NCBI GenBank assembly: GCA_900313875.1
Contig: OMSY01000064.1
Coordinates: 1-12,563, forward strand
Length of the DNA stretch: 12,563 nucleotides
Source: an uncultured Actinomycetes bacterium
GTDB lineage: Bacteria > Actinomycetota > Coriobacteriia > Coriobacteriales > RUG844
Reading direction: 5' to 3'
Below the pieces are notes generated by a model. The model searched no databases. It was not told the DNA's origin and was given only the letters and a program-made list of their open reading frames with translations. Shown here piece by piece: positions 1 through 6,767 of the stretch. A program made the position numbers and the translations under genes. Position 1 is the first letter of the stretch. Each line of letters begins with the position of its first letter.

Positions 1-344
1 CCCTCGAACGTGAACCTCCCCATCTTGATGCCGCCGAGGATATGCACATGAAGATGCTGCACCGTCTGCGCGGAATCGGGACCGACGTTGATCACGGCAC
101 GATAGCCGGACTCGTAGACGCCCTTCGCCTTGGCCACCTCGGGAACCGCGGCCATCAGCTTGGACAGCACATCGGCCGGGACATCATCCTGCAGGTCATC
201 GTAATGCGCCTTGGGAACGACGAGGGTGTGGACGGGGGCCTCCGGCTCGATATCGTCGAATGCATAGCAGAAATCGTCCTCGTACACCTTCTTCGAGGGA
301 ATCTCCCCCGCTATGATCTTGCAGAACAGGCAGTCATCACTCAT
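1..344 (-). CDS. HIT-family (HinT-like) purine nucleotide phosphoramidase/hydrolase, 3' end cut by the window
   Basis: The frame starts at ATG 342-344, six bases after an AGGAG Shine-Dalgarno, and stays open to base 1, giving 114 complete codons. The protein begins MSDDCLFCKIIAGEIPSKKV, with a Cys5-x-x-Cys8 pair common in bacterial HinT proteins. Near the end it carries the histidine triad QHLHVHILGG (His97, His99, His101), the family's phosphate-binding and catalytic motif. HinT proteins are usually about 110-120 residues, so only a few C-terminal residues should lie outside the window. Known family members are small cytoplasmic dimers that hydrolyse AMP-linked phosphoramidates; the physiological substrate here cannot be read from sequence. 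It follows xseB on the same strand after 185 bases that contain a TATAAT box, so it probably has its own promoter. Family assignment is firm, precise substrate is not. Confidence 0.93.
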   Translation of the reverse strand, partial: MSDDCLFCKIIAGEIPSKKVYEDDFCYAFDDIEPEAPVHTLVVPKAHYDDLQDDVPADVLSKLMAAVPEVAKAKGVYESGYRAVINVGPDSAQTVQHLHVHILGGIKMGRFTFE

Positions 345-422
345 GTTCGCTCCTCACGGTCAATCGTCTGGTGGTGAACAGGCACGTCACGGGAAAGCAA
401 CCCCCATGACGCTATCCTCTCG

Positions 423-428
423 ATTATA
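423..428 (-). promoter_or_regulatory. Candidate -10 box (TATAAT) for the HIT gene
   Basis: The minus strand reads a perfect TATAAT here, about 79 bases before the HIT start codon. No good -35 hexamer lies 16-18 bases upstream, so the promoter is tentative. A second -10-like box, TATCAT, sits 11 bases upstream inside the repeated CCATGATAC element at 434-442. Confidence 0.4.
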
Positions 429-480
429 GCGGTCCATGATACCCGGCACACCGGAAGCCATGAACCATGTCACGATGCGA

Positions 481-505
481 TCCCACAAGGGACGTCCCCG
501 CGGGA
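481..505. repeat. Chain of overlapping GC-rich inverted repeats downstream of xseB
   Basis: Three short dyads overlap: TCCC-acaa-GGGA (481-492), GGGACGTCCC (489-498) and CCCGCGGG (497-504). They lie 25-49 bases past the xseB stop codon, where a terminator would be expected, but no T-run follows on the minus strand. The cluster could be a weak or factor-dependent terminator, or simply GC-rich spacer. The rest of the 345-529 gap holds only promoter-like boxes. Confidence 0.3.
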
Positions 506-529
506 AGCACGACGACAGGCTACCGCCCG

Positions 530-784
530 TCAGCTCAGTTCGGTATCGGTCGACTCATCATCGCCAGGAACCTCGAGCTCGCCGAGCAACGAGACGACCT
601 TCTGCTGGGCGGTTCCCAAACGGATACGGGAAACGCGCAGGAGCTCGACACCCCTCTCATAGCAGCGCAGGCTCTCCTCGAGCTCGAGCTGGTTGCCCTC
701 GAGTTGGCGCACGATTGCCTCGAGCTCGTCGAGCATCTGCTTGAAGGACATCTCCTCAACTGGACGGAATGCGGTGTCACTCAT
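530..784 (-). CDS. xseB: Exodeoxyribonuclease VII small subunit
   Basis: This 84-residue protein is the accessory subunit of exonuclease VII, which degrades single-stranded DNA to oligonucleotides together with XseA. The core FKQMLDELEAIVRQLEGNQL followed by LEESLRCYERGVELLR is the typical XseB helical hairpin; the C-terminus is short and acidic. The length matches the family's usual 60-90 residues. I chose ATG 782-784 because the conserved core begins just after it and because it overlaps the xseA stop codon by 8 bases (ATGAGTGA), implying translational coupling. A frame extension upstream to 850 lies wholly inside xseA and is arginine/serine-rich, so it is not used. Adjacent xseA-xseB is the standard order. 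Confidence 0.95.
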   Translation of the reverse strand: MSDTAFRPVEEMSFKQMLDELEAIVRQLEGNQLELEESLRCYERGVELLRVSRIRLGTAQQKVVSLLGELEVPGDDESTDTELS

Positions 785-2171
785 CTTCCGTGCTTCCCTT
801 CTCCTCGAAACCCTGGACCGTGACGACCTCGCAACCGAGCTCGCCGTCATGCAACCTCACCGAGAGATGGTCGCCCGGGTTCACCTTCGATACCGTATCG
901 ATGACATGCTCCCCCGCCTCGTCGAATGCAAGGGCATACCCACGTGCGAGAACCCCAAGAGGCGAAAGGTCGTTGAGGCGGGAGGCGGCGAGCGCGAGCT
1001 GCCGTTCATGACGAGGGAGAACGACCGATGTCGACCTCACGAGCCGTGCATGCAGGTCCCGATGGGAATGCAGCGCATCTGCGAGAACACGTCCCGATGA
1101 GCGCACCAGGCCATCCTGCAGACGTTGCATGCGCTCGGAGTCACGGACGAGCGCATCGGGGATCGCACGCGCAAGCCGACCAGCTGCGAGGTCGGTCCTC
1201 AGGAAATGCTCGGACAACAGCGCATTGGGATCGCGCAGCAGCGGATGGGCCTCGAGACGGGACAGACGGGCCTGTCCGCGTTCGACCGTGTGCGAGAGCG
1301 CCGAGGCAAGACGCTCGGACAGACCCGACAGGACCTCTCCCATCTCCTCCCGCGAGGGCGCCACGGCTTCCGCGGCAGCCGTGGGAGTGGAACAGCGCAG
1401 GTCGGCAACCATGTCGGCGATGGTGTTGTCGGGCTCATGTCCGATACCGGTGACGACCGGCACGGGACAGGCGGCCACCATACGCGCCAACCCCTCATCG
1501 TTGAAGGGCATCAGGTCCTCATAGCTCCCACCTCCCCGCACGAGGAGGATGACCTCCGCACCGGAGGCAGCCGCCACACGCAATCCCTCGCACAGCTCCC
1601 GCGGTGCCGCCACACCCTCGACGGCGACCCCGCACACGGCGACTTCGGCGAGGGGGAAACGCCTCCGCAGCGTACGCAGACAATCATGCACGGCCTTGCC
1701 CCGTGGCGAGGTGACGACCGCTATCCGTGAGGGAAGACCTGGCACAGCACGCTTGCGCTCAGACGACATGAGCCCCTCGGATTCGAGCTTGCGGGCAAGT
1801 GCGGCCACACGCATACGCAGGTTGCCCTCACCGGCGAGCTTGAGCGTGCGCACAGAGAAGTTCATGCGTCCTTTGGGAACATATGCGGTGAAGAAGCCAG
1901 TGACCTCGACAAGCAATCCAGCCCGCAGCTCGATGCCGGCACGGTCAAAGATGTTGCGCCACATCAAGCAGGGCATTGCAGCGCCCTCATCATGAAGCGT
2001 GAAGTAGACCGCCTTGTACCCCGGCTTGTTCGAAAGCTCGGACACCTCCCCGATGACCCGCATCGAGATCGTCTCCAGACGACGCTTCACCGCCCCCATT
2101 GCCTGGGTGACGGTGAAGGGAGCATCCTGCCCAGCATCCTGGTCGTGATAACGGTACGCGGAACCGTCCAT
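777..2171 (-). CDS. xseA: Exodeoxyribonuclease VII large subunit
   Basis: This 464-residue protein is the catalytic subunit of exonuclease VII, which acts on single-stranded DNA in both directions. The N-terminus (about 19-112) is an OB-fold DNA-binding domain, with MRVIGEVSELSN and YFTLHDEG. The catalytic domain shows RIAVVTSPRGKAVHD (about 149-163), VILLVRGGGSYEDLMPFNDE (about 207-226) and VTGIGHEPDNTIADM (about 240-254), all signature segments of XseA. A long helical region follows, and a C-terminal stretch containing LGVLARGYALAF, as expected. ATG 2169-2171 is preferred because it shares its A with the TGA of the upstream metallopeptidase (TGATG), a coupling arrangement; a TTG one codon earlier also exists. 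Length is near the usual 400-460. Confidence 0.96.
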   Translation of the reverse strand: MDGSAYRYHDQDAGQDAPFTVTQAMGAVKRRLETISMRVIGEVSELSNKPGYKAVYFTLHDEGAAMPCLMWRNIFDRAGIELRAGLLVEVTGFFTAYVPKGRMNFSVRTLKLAGEGNLRMRVAALARKLESEGLMSSERKRAVPGLPSRIAVVTSPRGKAVHDCLRTLRRRFPLAEVAVCGVAVEGVAAPRELCEGLRVAAASGAEVILLVRGGGSYEDLMPFNDEGLARMVAACPVPVVTGIGHEPDNTIADMVADLRCSTPTAAAEAVAPSREEMGEVLSGLSERLASALSHTVERGQARLSRLEAHPLLRDPNALLSEHFLRTDLAAGRLARAIPDALVRDSERMQRLQDGLVRSSGRVLADALHSHRDLHARLVRSTSVVLPRHERQLALAASRLNDLSPLGVLARGYALAFDEAGEHVIDTVSKVNPGDHLSVRLHDGELGCEVVTVQGFEEKGSTEDE

Positions 2172-2836
2172 CAATCACGCGCCATGCCGACGAAGTACAG
2201 CAGCTGCAGGATGGAGGAAAGCGTGGAGGCGACATAGGTGAACGCCGCAGCGGTGAGAACCTTGCGGGCACCTGCGGTCTCCTGAGCGGAGATACCACTC
2301 GTACCAATGGTCTGAAGCGCACGGTTCGAGGCATCGAACTCGACCGGGAGCGTGACCAGCTGGAAGAGCACGGCGACGGCGAACAACCCGATGGACAACC
2401 AGACCAGACCCATCATGTTGAGGAAGACGCCACCCATGAAGAGGAAGATCCAAAGGCTCGCCGCGACATTGACGGCGGGAGCAAGCGCCATGCGGACACG
2501 GGCAGGACCGTAGTTGCGTGCGTGCTGCACTGCATGACCCGCCTCGTGACATGCTATCGCCGTGGCGGCGACGGAGGTGCTGTTGTAGCTGCTCTCCGAA
2601 AGACGCAGCACGTTGGTGCGCGGGTCGAAGTTGTCCGTGAGGGTACCGGGGATACGCTCGATACCGACATTCTGCAACCCATTCCTATCGAGCATGAGAC
2701 GGGCAGCCTGCGCGCCCGTGAACCCGGTGGAGATGGGAACCCGCGACCATTGCTTGTACTGTCGGTTGATGAAGGACTGGGACAGAAGACCCAGACCCAG
2801 GATGATGACCATGAGACTGAGGTAGGACACGTGCAT
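2171..2836 (-). CDS. YugP-type membrane zinc metallopeptidase
   Basis: This 221-residue protein matches the neutral zinc metallopeptidase family typified by Bacillus YugP (Zn_peptidase_2). It opens with a hydrophobic helix (about 5-21), then RVPISTGFTGAQAARLMLDR, then the zinc-binding, catalytic motif HEAGH (97-101) inside ATAIACHEAGHAVQHA. Hydrophobic segments follow at about 124-140, 145-163 and 200-218. LPVEFDASNRA (about 163-173) is a conserved family block that may supply the third zinc ligand. The start ATG 2834-2836 has GGAGGTG eight bases upstream; the frame extends to 2902 but lacks that support. Members are predicted membrane proteases with no well-defined substrate. Its stop overlaps the xseA start by one base, so it probably leads the xseA-xseB transcript. 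Function beyond proteolysis is unknown. Confidence 0.9.
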   Translation of the reverse strand: MHVSYLSLMVIILGLGLLSQSFINRQYKQWSRVPISTGFTGAQAARLMLDRNGLQNVGIERIPGTLTDNFDPRTNVLRLSESSYNSTSVAATAIACHEAGHAVQHARNYGPARVRMALAPAVNVAASLWIFLFMGGVFLNMMGLVWLSIGLFAVAVLFQLVTLPVEFDASNRALQTIGTSGISAQETAGARKVLTAAAFTYVASTLSSILQLLYFVGMARD

Positions 2837-2874
2837 GTGATTGGCACCTCCATCGTCGTGATAGGACCTGCACC

Positions 2875-2890
2875 GGGACGTATATGTCCC
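2875..2890. repeat. 16-bp near-perfect palindrome, candidate operator or leader hairpin
   Basis: GGGACGTATATGTCCC reads almost identically on both strands, with one mismatched pair. It lies 38 bases upstream of the metallopeptidase start and just downstream of a TACAAT box, so it would overlap or follow the likely transcription start. It could bind a dimeric repressor or fold as an RNA hairpin. Confidence 0.4.
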
Positions 2891-2900
2891 AGCCGAGGAC

Positions 2901-2906
2901 ATTGTA
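2901..2906 (-). promoter_or_regulatory. Candidate -10 box (TACAAT) for the metallopeptidase-xseA-xseB operon
   Basis: The 90-base gap between the RNase D stop and the metallopeptidase start contains TACAAT on the minus strand, five of six bases matching consensus. I see no convincing -35 element at 16-18 bases, so the call is weak. Confidence 0.35.
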
Positions 2907-2926
2907 CCCGTATCCTGAAACCGGCA

Positions 2927-4078
2927 TCAGGTCTGGGGCGACTTCGTTACCTTCAGTGTGCCGTCCTGAACGTACATGCCCACCTTGCCGTCGAGAAGGT
3001 CGAGCAGCTCATCGCCGACGAGCTTCCTCCTCCATCCGGACATGAGCGCAAGGCCATCGCCCTCCCCCCTGGCAAGGCGCACAAGGTCGTCCTTGGTCGC
3101 GATGATCTGACTGGCGACCCCGTTCTCCCGCGCCCGCAGATGCAACAGGGCGAGCATGCAATCGACGACACCGGCCGACTCGCTCTGGGCATGGGCACGA
3201 TGCTGGACCTTGGGCCAGGTGTCAGGATCGCGCTCGAGTGCGGCGACGATCTCCTCGACGATCTCGGCTGCCTGCTTGTCACCGATATGGTCGCTGACCC
3301 CACGCACCTCGAACAGCGCCGCCTTGCTCCGCGGTGCCCGACGGGCGATCTCGACGACATGCTCGTCTGCAAGCATCCACTTGCGGGGGATGTCCCGGTG
3401 CTGAGCGGCTCGCTCGCGCCATGCGGCAACCGCCTGGGCAACCGCAAGCTGCTTGCGCGTGAGGGATGAGACCCGCTTCACCTTGCGCCAGGCTTCCTCC
3501 GGCCGCGAGCGATAGCTTTCGGGATCGGCCAACTGGGCGAAGTCATCCGCCAGCCAGTCGAGCCGACCCGAATCGACGAGACGCTTCCGCATGATGTGGT
3601 AGATGTTGGGAAGATAGCGTACGTCATCGAGGGCATACTCGACCTGAGCATCCGTAAGCGGACGTCTCGTCCAGTCCGTGAGGGAATCCGCCTTGGGCAG
3701 CGATACCTCGCAGAACGCCTTGACCAGCGCGCCATACCCGGTCTGCTGCGAATGACCGAGCAGGCCGGCGGCGACCTGCGTATCGAACACGGGAGACGGG
3801 ACCGCACCGATGGCGCGGTTGAGGATATCGATGTCCTGGTTGCCCGAATGGAAGACCTTCACCATGCCCCGGTCCTCGAACAGCTCCCTCAGGGGGGTGA
3901 GGTCATCCACCTGCAGCGGGTCCACGATCGCGCAGACCTCGTCGCTACCAAGCTGTATGAGGCAGAGCTTGGGATAGTAGGTGCGCTCGGAATGGAACTC
4001 GGTATCCACCGCCAGAACCTCACTGCCCCTCATCTGCTCTACCAGCTCATGAAGCTCCGACCGTGTGGAAACGTACAC
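2927..4078 (-). CDS. rnd: Ribonuclease D-type 3'-5' exoribonuclease (DEDDy)
   Basis: This 383-residue protein has an N-terminal DEDDy exonuclease domain and a following HRDC domain. Motif I is LAVDTEF (Asp25, Glu27), followed by the family block RTYYPKLCLIQLGSDE. Motif II is HSGNQDIDIL (Asp82). Motif III is YALDDVRYL (Tyr148, Asp152). The HRDC segment runs from about RKQLAVAQAVAAWRERAA to FEVRGV (roughly 208-260). RNase D trims the 3' ends of tRNA and other stable RNA in the cytoplasm. I chose GTG 4076-4078 because AAGGA lies eight bases upstream and the resulting N-terminus (VYVSTRSELHELVEQ) fits the family. An in-frame GTG at 4108 would add ten residues rich in rare AGA/AGG codons, with its GGAGG 15 bases away. 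The gene diverges from the lipid kinase. Confidence 0.93.
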   Translation of the reverse strand: MYVSTRSELHELVEQMRGSEVLAVDTEFHSERTYYPKLCLIQLGSDEVCAIVDPLQVDDLTPLRELFEDRGMVKVFHSGNQDIDILNRAIGAVPSPVFDTQVAAGLLGHSQQTGYGALVKAFCEVSLPKADSLTDWTRRPLTDAQVEYALDDVRYLPNIYHIMRKRLVDSGRLDWLADDFAQLADPESYRSRPEEAWRKVKRVSSLTRKQLAVAQAVAAWRERAAQHRDIPRKWMLADEHVVEIARRAPRSKAALFEVRGVSDHIGDKQAAEIVEEIVAALERDPDTWPKVQHRAHAQSESAGVVDCMLALLHLRARENGVASQIIATKDDLVRLARGEGDGLALMSGWRRKLVGDELLDLLDGKVGMYVQDGTLKVTKSPQT

Positions 4079-4136
4079 CGCTACCTTCCTTTGCCTTCTC
4101 GTGGACACCAGACCGAATCATATCCTCCCGCCTGCT

Positions 4137-4148
4137 ATGATTCATCAT
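4137..4148. promoter_or_regulatory. Dyad ATGAT-TC-ATCAT in the rnd/lipid kinase divergent region
   Basis: A perfect inverted repeat of five-base arms with a two-base centre lies between the two divergent genes. It overlaps a TATGAT box (4136-4141) that could be a -10 element for the plus-strand lipid kinase, although the -35 position (CCGAAT) is poor. It may be an operator, but short dyads occur by chance. Confidence 0.25.
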
Positions 4149-4151
4149 GAC

Positions 4152-4210
4152 AACCGCATCCCGGCCACCATAGGGACGCTTTCCCATGGTCTGCGGTTGC
4201 AGGCGCAACC
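4152..4210 (+). promoter_or_regulatory. Leader with two mutually exclusive hairpins ahead of the lipid kinase
   Basis: AACCGCA (4152-4158) is the exact complement of TGCGGTT (4192-4198), and the inner segments ACCAT/ATGGT and GGG/CCC add further pairs across an ACGCTTT loop. GGTTGC (4195-4200) instead pairs perfectly with GCAACC (4205-4210) across a four-base loop, AGGC. Both folds use GGTT at 4195-4198, so only one can form at a time. The Shine-Dalgarno of the kinase starts about 20 bases downstream. I recognise no known riboswitch class. Confidence 0.4.
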
Positions 4211-4240
4211 ATGCACAGCTGGAGCGGAGGAGGAGACACC

Positions 4241-5200
4241 ATGAGACTGCTCGTCATCAACAACCTGAGAGCCGGCTCCCAGGGCACCGCCATCTATGAC
4301 TTCATCCGCTCGTTCAGTTCCGATGGCGATGAGGTGGTCCTCCGGCCCAGCGACACGACCACACCCTTCGAGGCCCTGCTGCACGACGCCTCCTCGTTCG
4401 ACGCCGTCGTCGCCTCGGGCGGGGATGGCACGGTCACGTCGATCTGCTATGCGCTGCGCGGCTCCGGCATCCCCATCCTCCCCTTCCCCTCGGGGACGGC
4501 GAACCTCCTCACGCAGAACATCGATGGTCCCACCGAACCTGTCGCCCTCGCACGGATCGCACGCGAATGCCGGACCCTCGACTTCGACCTCGGCGAACTC
4601 GAGCTCGAGGGCACGAAGCACGGATTCGGCATCATGGCCGGTGCCGGTTATGATGCACGCATCATGGAGGATGCGGTCAAGCTCAAGCCGACGCTCCGCG
4701 AATCCGCCTACCTCTTCGCCGCCCTGTCGACACCCAACCCCACGTTCGCGCATTTCACGCTCGACCTCGATGGGAAGACGGTCGAGGAGGACGGGATCGT
4801 GGTGCTCCTCGTCAACTTCGGGAGAATCATGTTCGACATACCCTTCACACATGCCAACGACCCGCGCGATGGCCTGTTCGAGGTCGCGGTGATCAGGTCG
4901 CGCAACACCATGCAGCTCGTCCCCGTCATGCTCTCGACCCTGCTCGACCGCGAGGGACGCTTCCCCTCCCGCACGGACAACGTCGCCGTATACCACGCAC
5001 GCGAGGTCACGGTATCCGCCGAACCCGCACTGACGATCCAGTATGATGGCGAACCCACCGGCATCAACACGCCTTTCACCGCCCGCATACTGCATGGAGC
5101 GACACGGCTGATCGTGGATGCCTCCTCGCACAAGGTGCAGAGGATGCTCGCCGAGGATGCGGGAGAGGACCCAGACGAAGGAGAGTCTCCCGACAGGTAA
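4241..5200 (+). CDS. Diacylglycerol kinase family lipid kinase (DagK/YegS-like)
   Basis: This 319-residue protein has the two-domain layout of the DagK/YegS/LCB5 lipid kinases. The nucleotide-binding GGDGT is at 60-64 in AVVASGGDGTVT, and GTANLL (85-90) replaces the more usual GTANDFA. A C-terminal half contains DPRDGLFEV (208-216) and QYDGEP (267-272), conserved in the family. Such enzymes phosphorylate diacylglycerol or a related lipid with ATP at the inner face of the membrane, returning it to phospholipid synthesis as phosphatidate; the exact lipid is not fixed by sequence. ATG 4241 is preferred because GGAGGAGG ends eight bases upstream; an in-frame ATG at 4211 has a poor site and would lie in the hairpin region. 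The last 15-20 residues are acidic and probably disordered. It is a single plus-strand gene between minus-strand operons. Confidence 0.9.
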   Translation: MRLLVINNLRAGSQGTAIYDFIRSFSSDGDEVVLRPSDTTTPFEALLHDASSFDAVVASGGDGTVTSICYALRGSGIPILPFPSGTANLLTQNIDGPTEPVALARIARECRTLDFDLGELELEGTKHGFGIMAGAGYDARIMEDAVKLKPTLRESAYLFAALSTPNPTFAHFTLDLDGKTVEEDGIVVLLVNFGRIMFDIPFTHANDPRDGLFEVAVIRSRNTMQLVPVMLSTLLDREGRFPSRTDNVAVYHAREVTVSAEPALTIQYDGEPTGINTPFTARILHGATRLIVDASSHKVQRMLAEDAGEDPDEGESPDR

Positions 5201-5235
5201 GGGACCGGGGCGACGCGAACCGTCGATGCGACCAG

Positions 5236-5910
5236 CTACAACGTGCCGAACTCGGAGGGTGGCCAGTACACGAAGAACGCACGCCCTGACACCGACGATA
5301 CCGGAACCGCCCCGAAATACCTGCTGTCCGCGGAGTTGGTCCGGTTGTCCCCCATCACCCAGACATGTCCCTCAGGCACGGTGAAGGGATACACGATCGA
5401 CATGTTCCCGTAGGTCGGGGAGAGCGGAAGGGAGGGCTTGCCCTCGGTATAGGGCTCATCGAGAGCGACCCCGTCCACATACACCGAACCGCCGATGAGT
5501 TCGACGGTCTGCCCTTCCGTCGCTATGCAACGCTTGATGAGCACGGTGTCCTCGTCCATGGGATCCTTGAAGGTGATGATGTCCCCGACCTCGGGACCAT
5601 GCGAGTGATAGGAAATCTTCTCGGAGAGGATGTAATCCCCGATGGGGATGGTGGGAATCATCGACCCGCTGGGGATCTTGAACGGCTGCACGATGAAACG
5701 CTGCACGGCCAGCACGAGTCCGAACGCCACGAGCAGCATGACGACGAACTCGACGATCCCATGCCGACGGTCCTGTTTCACCGGATCACCCCCCGGGGGA
5801 TATGACGACCCAAGCGGTTGGCCATCATCAGCTGAACCATCTGACACCCGAAGCCCCCTTGCCGACGGGAAGCTGTCCCTCTCCTCGGCATGTGGGTCGT
5901 CCACTGGCAT
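5236..5910 (-). CDS. lepB: Signal peptidase I
   Basis: This 224-residue enzyme removes signal peptides from exported proteins at the outer face of the cytoplasmic membrane. A single transmembrane helix (about 53-73) is followed by the catalytic serine in IPSGSMIPT (Ser83) and the catalytic lysine in VLIKRCIATEGQ (Lys126). The conserved block MGDNRTNSADSRYFG lies at 186-200. It has only the basic single-helix layout typical of Gram-positive enzymes. An acidic, proline/serine-rich N-terminal tail of about 50 residues would sit in the cytoplasm. The ATG at 5908-5910 has a perfect AAGGAGGT seven bases upstream, which supports the long N-terminus. It lies 92 bases downstream of trmD on the same strand and converges on the lipid kinase with a 35-base gap, where I see no clear terminator. 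Confidence 0.96.
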   Translation of the reverse strand: MPVDDPHAEERDSFPSARGLRVSDGSADDGQPLGSSYPPGGDPVKQDRRHGIVEFVVMLLVAFGLVLAVQRFIVQPFKIPSGSMIPTIPIGDYILSEKISYHSHGPEVGDIITFKDPMDEDTVLIKRCIATEGQTVELIGGSVYVDGVALDEPYTEGKPSLPLSPTYGNMSIVYPFTVPEGHVWVMGDNRTNSADSRYFGAVPVSSVSGRAFFVYWPPSEFGTL

Positions 5911-5941
5911 ATCGATGACCTCCTTGTCTCATGGTCTCCAC

Positions 5942-5996
5942 CCATGATACGCGCTCACGGGAACCGAAGGCGTGAAAACGCCCCCACCATGATACG
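5942..5996. repeat. Two exact copies of CCATGATACG flanking a small hairpin upstream of lepB
   Basis: CCATGATACG occurs at 5942-5951 and 5987-5996, 45 bases apart. On the minus strand each reads CGTATCATGG and contains TATCAT, a plausible -10 hexamer for lepB, but neither has a good -35. Between them GGCGT (5969-5973) and ACGCC (5978-5982) form a five-pair stem with a GAAA loop on the plus strand (TTTC on the transcribed strand). A related CCATGATAC stands at 434-442. Confidence 0.45.
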
Positions 5997-6002
5997 ACCG
6001 CT

Positions 6003-6767
6003 TCAATCCCCCTCCCGGGTAGCCCCCGTCGTCTCGTCATCGAGCAGGGAGGACACGAGCTCGCGCTCGGCATCGGTGAGCGTGGCCCCTGCCAGCAGGT
6101 CTGGCCTCAGACGCGCGGTCCTCAAGACCGCCTGTTCACGTCTCCAGGCACGAATCTTCGCATGGTCGCCTGAAAGGAGCACGGGGGGGACCTCAAGGCC
6201 ACGGTAGGTGGCAGGCCGTGTGTACTGGGGATACTCGAGCAACCCGTCCTCGAACGACTCGTCGAGCGCCGAGGCATCGTCACCGAGCACACCGGGGATC
6301 AGGCGGACCACCGCATCGCATACGACCATGGCGGCCAACTCGCCGCCCGTGAGCACGTAGTCACCGAGCGAGAGGCGGAGATCCGCGCGTTCGTAGACGC
6401 GCTCGTCGAAACCCTCGTAATGCCCGCAGACCATGATGAGACGGGGCAGGGCGGAAAGATGCTTGGCCATATCCTGGTCGAAGGATGTTCCCACCGGGGT
6501 GAAGAACACCGTCGTGGCAGGAGTGGGGTCGAACGTCTCGCTCTCGAGCTCATCGAGGGCCTCGAAGATAGGCTCGCATTTCATGAGAAGCCCCTGCCCT
6601 CCGCCGTAGGGCTCGTCATCCGTCGTGCGATGACGGTCATGGGTCCAATCACGCAGGTTGTGCGCCCTGAACGTGAAGAGGCCCTTGCGCTGCGCGATAG
6701 CGAGCATCGAGGTGTTCATGGGGCCATCGAACATCTCCGGGAACACCGTGAGGACATCGACCTTCAT
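6003..6767 (-). CDS. trmD: tRNA (guanine-N1)-methyltransferase (m1G37)
   Basis: This 254-residue SPOUT methyltransferase transfers a methyl group from S-adenosylmethionine to G37 of tRNAs, which prevents +1 frameshifting. The N-terminus KVDVLTVFPEMFDGPM is typical. PYGGGQGLLMK (about 53-63) and VCGHYEGFDERV (113-124) precede the knotted cofactor site LSLGDYVLTGGELA (133-146). Asp169 in ALDESFEDG matches the catalytic aspartate position, and YPQYTRPATYRGLEVPPVLL is the expected downstream block. Length is close to the family's usual 240-250. The ATG overlaps the rimM stop by four bases (ATGA), so the two genes are probably coupled. No rplS follows; the next gene is lepB. Confidence 0.97.
   Translation of the reverse strand: MKVDVLTVFPEMFDGPMNTSMLAIAQRKGLFTFRAHNLRDWTHDRHRTTDDEPYGGGQGLLMKCEPIFEALDELESETFDPTPATTVFFTPVGTSFDQDMAKHLSALPRLIMVCGHYEGFDERVYERADLRLSLGDYVLTGGELAAMVVCDAVVRLIPGVLGDDASALDESFEDGLLEYPQYTRPATYRGLEVPPVLLSGDHAKIRAWRREQAVLRTARLRPDLLAGATLTDAERELVSSLLDDETTGATREGD

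Noticed and set aside
2522..3469. 315-codon open frame on the plus strand
   Set aside because: It spans the metallopeptidase and RNase D genes in antisense and crosses their intergenic gap, with no family features.
4068..4121. Small leader peptide frame starting at ATG 4121, before RNase D
   Set aside because: Its ATG is only three bases after the GGAGG, the frame of about 25 codons has no notable codon run, and it overlaps the rnd coding region out of frame.
4145..5131. 328-codon open frame on the minus strand
   Set aside because: It is the mirror of the lipid kinase gene, which has GGDGT and DGE motifs and a strong Shine-Dalgarno. The mirror product is Glu/Gly-rich low-complexity sequence.
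5201..5235. Bidirectional terminator between the convergent lipid kinase and lepB genes
   Set aside because: The 35-base gap contains no convincing inverted repeat or T-run.
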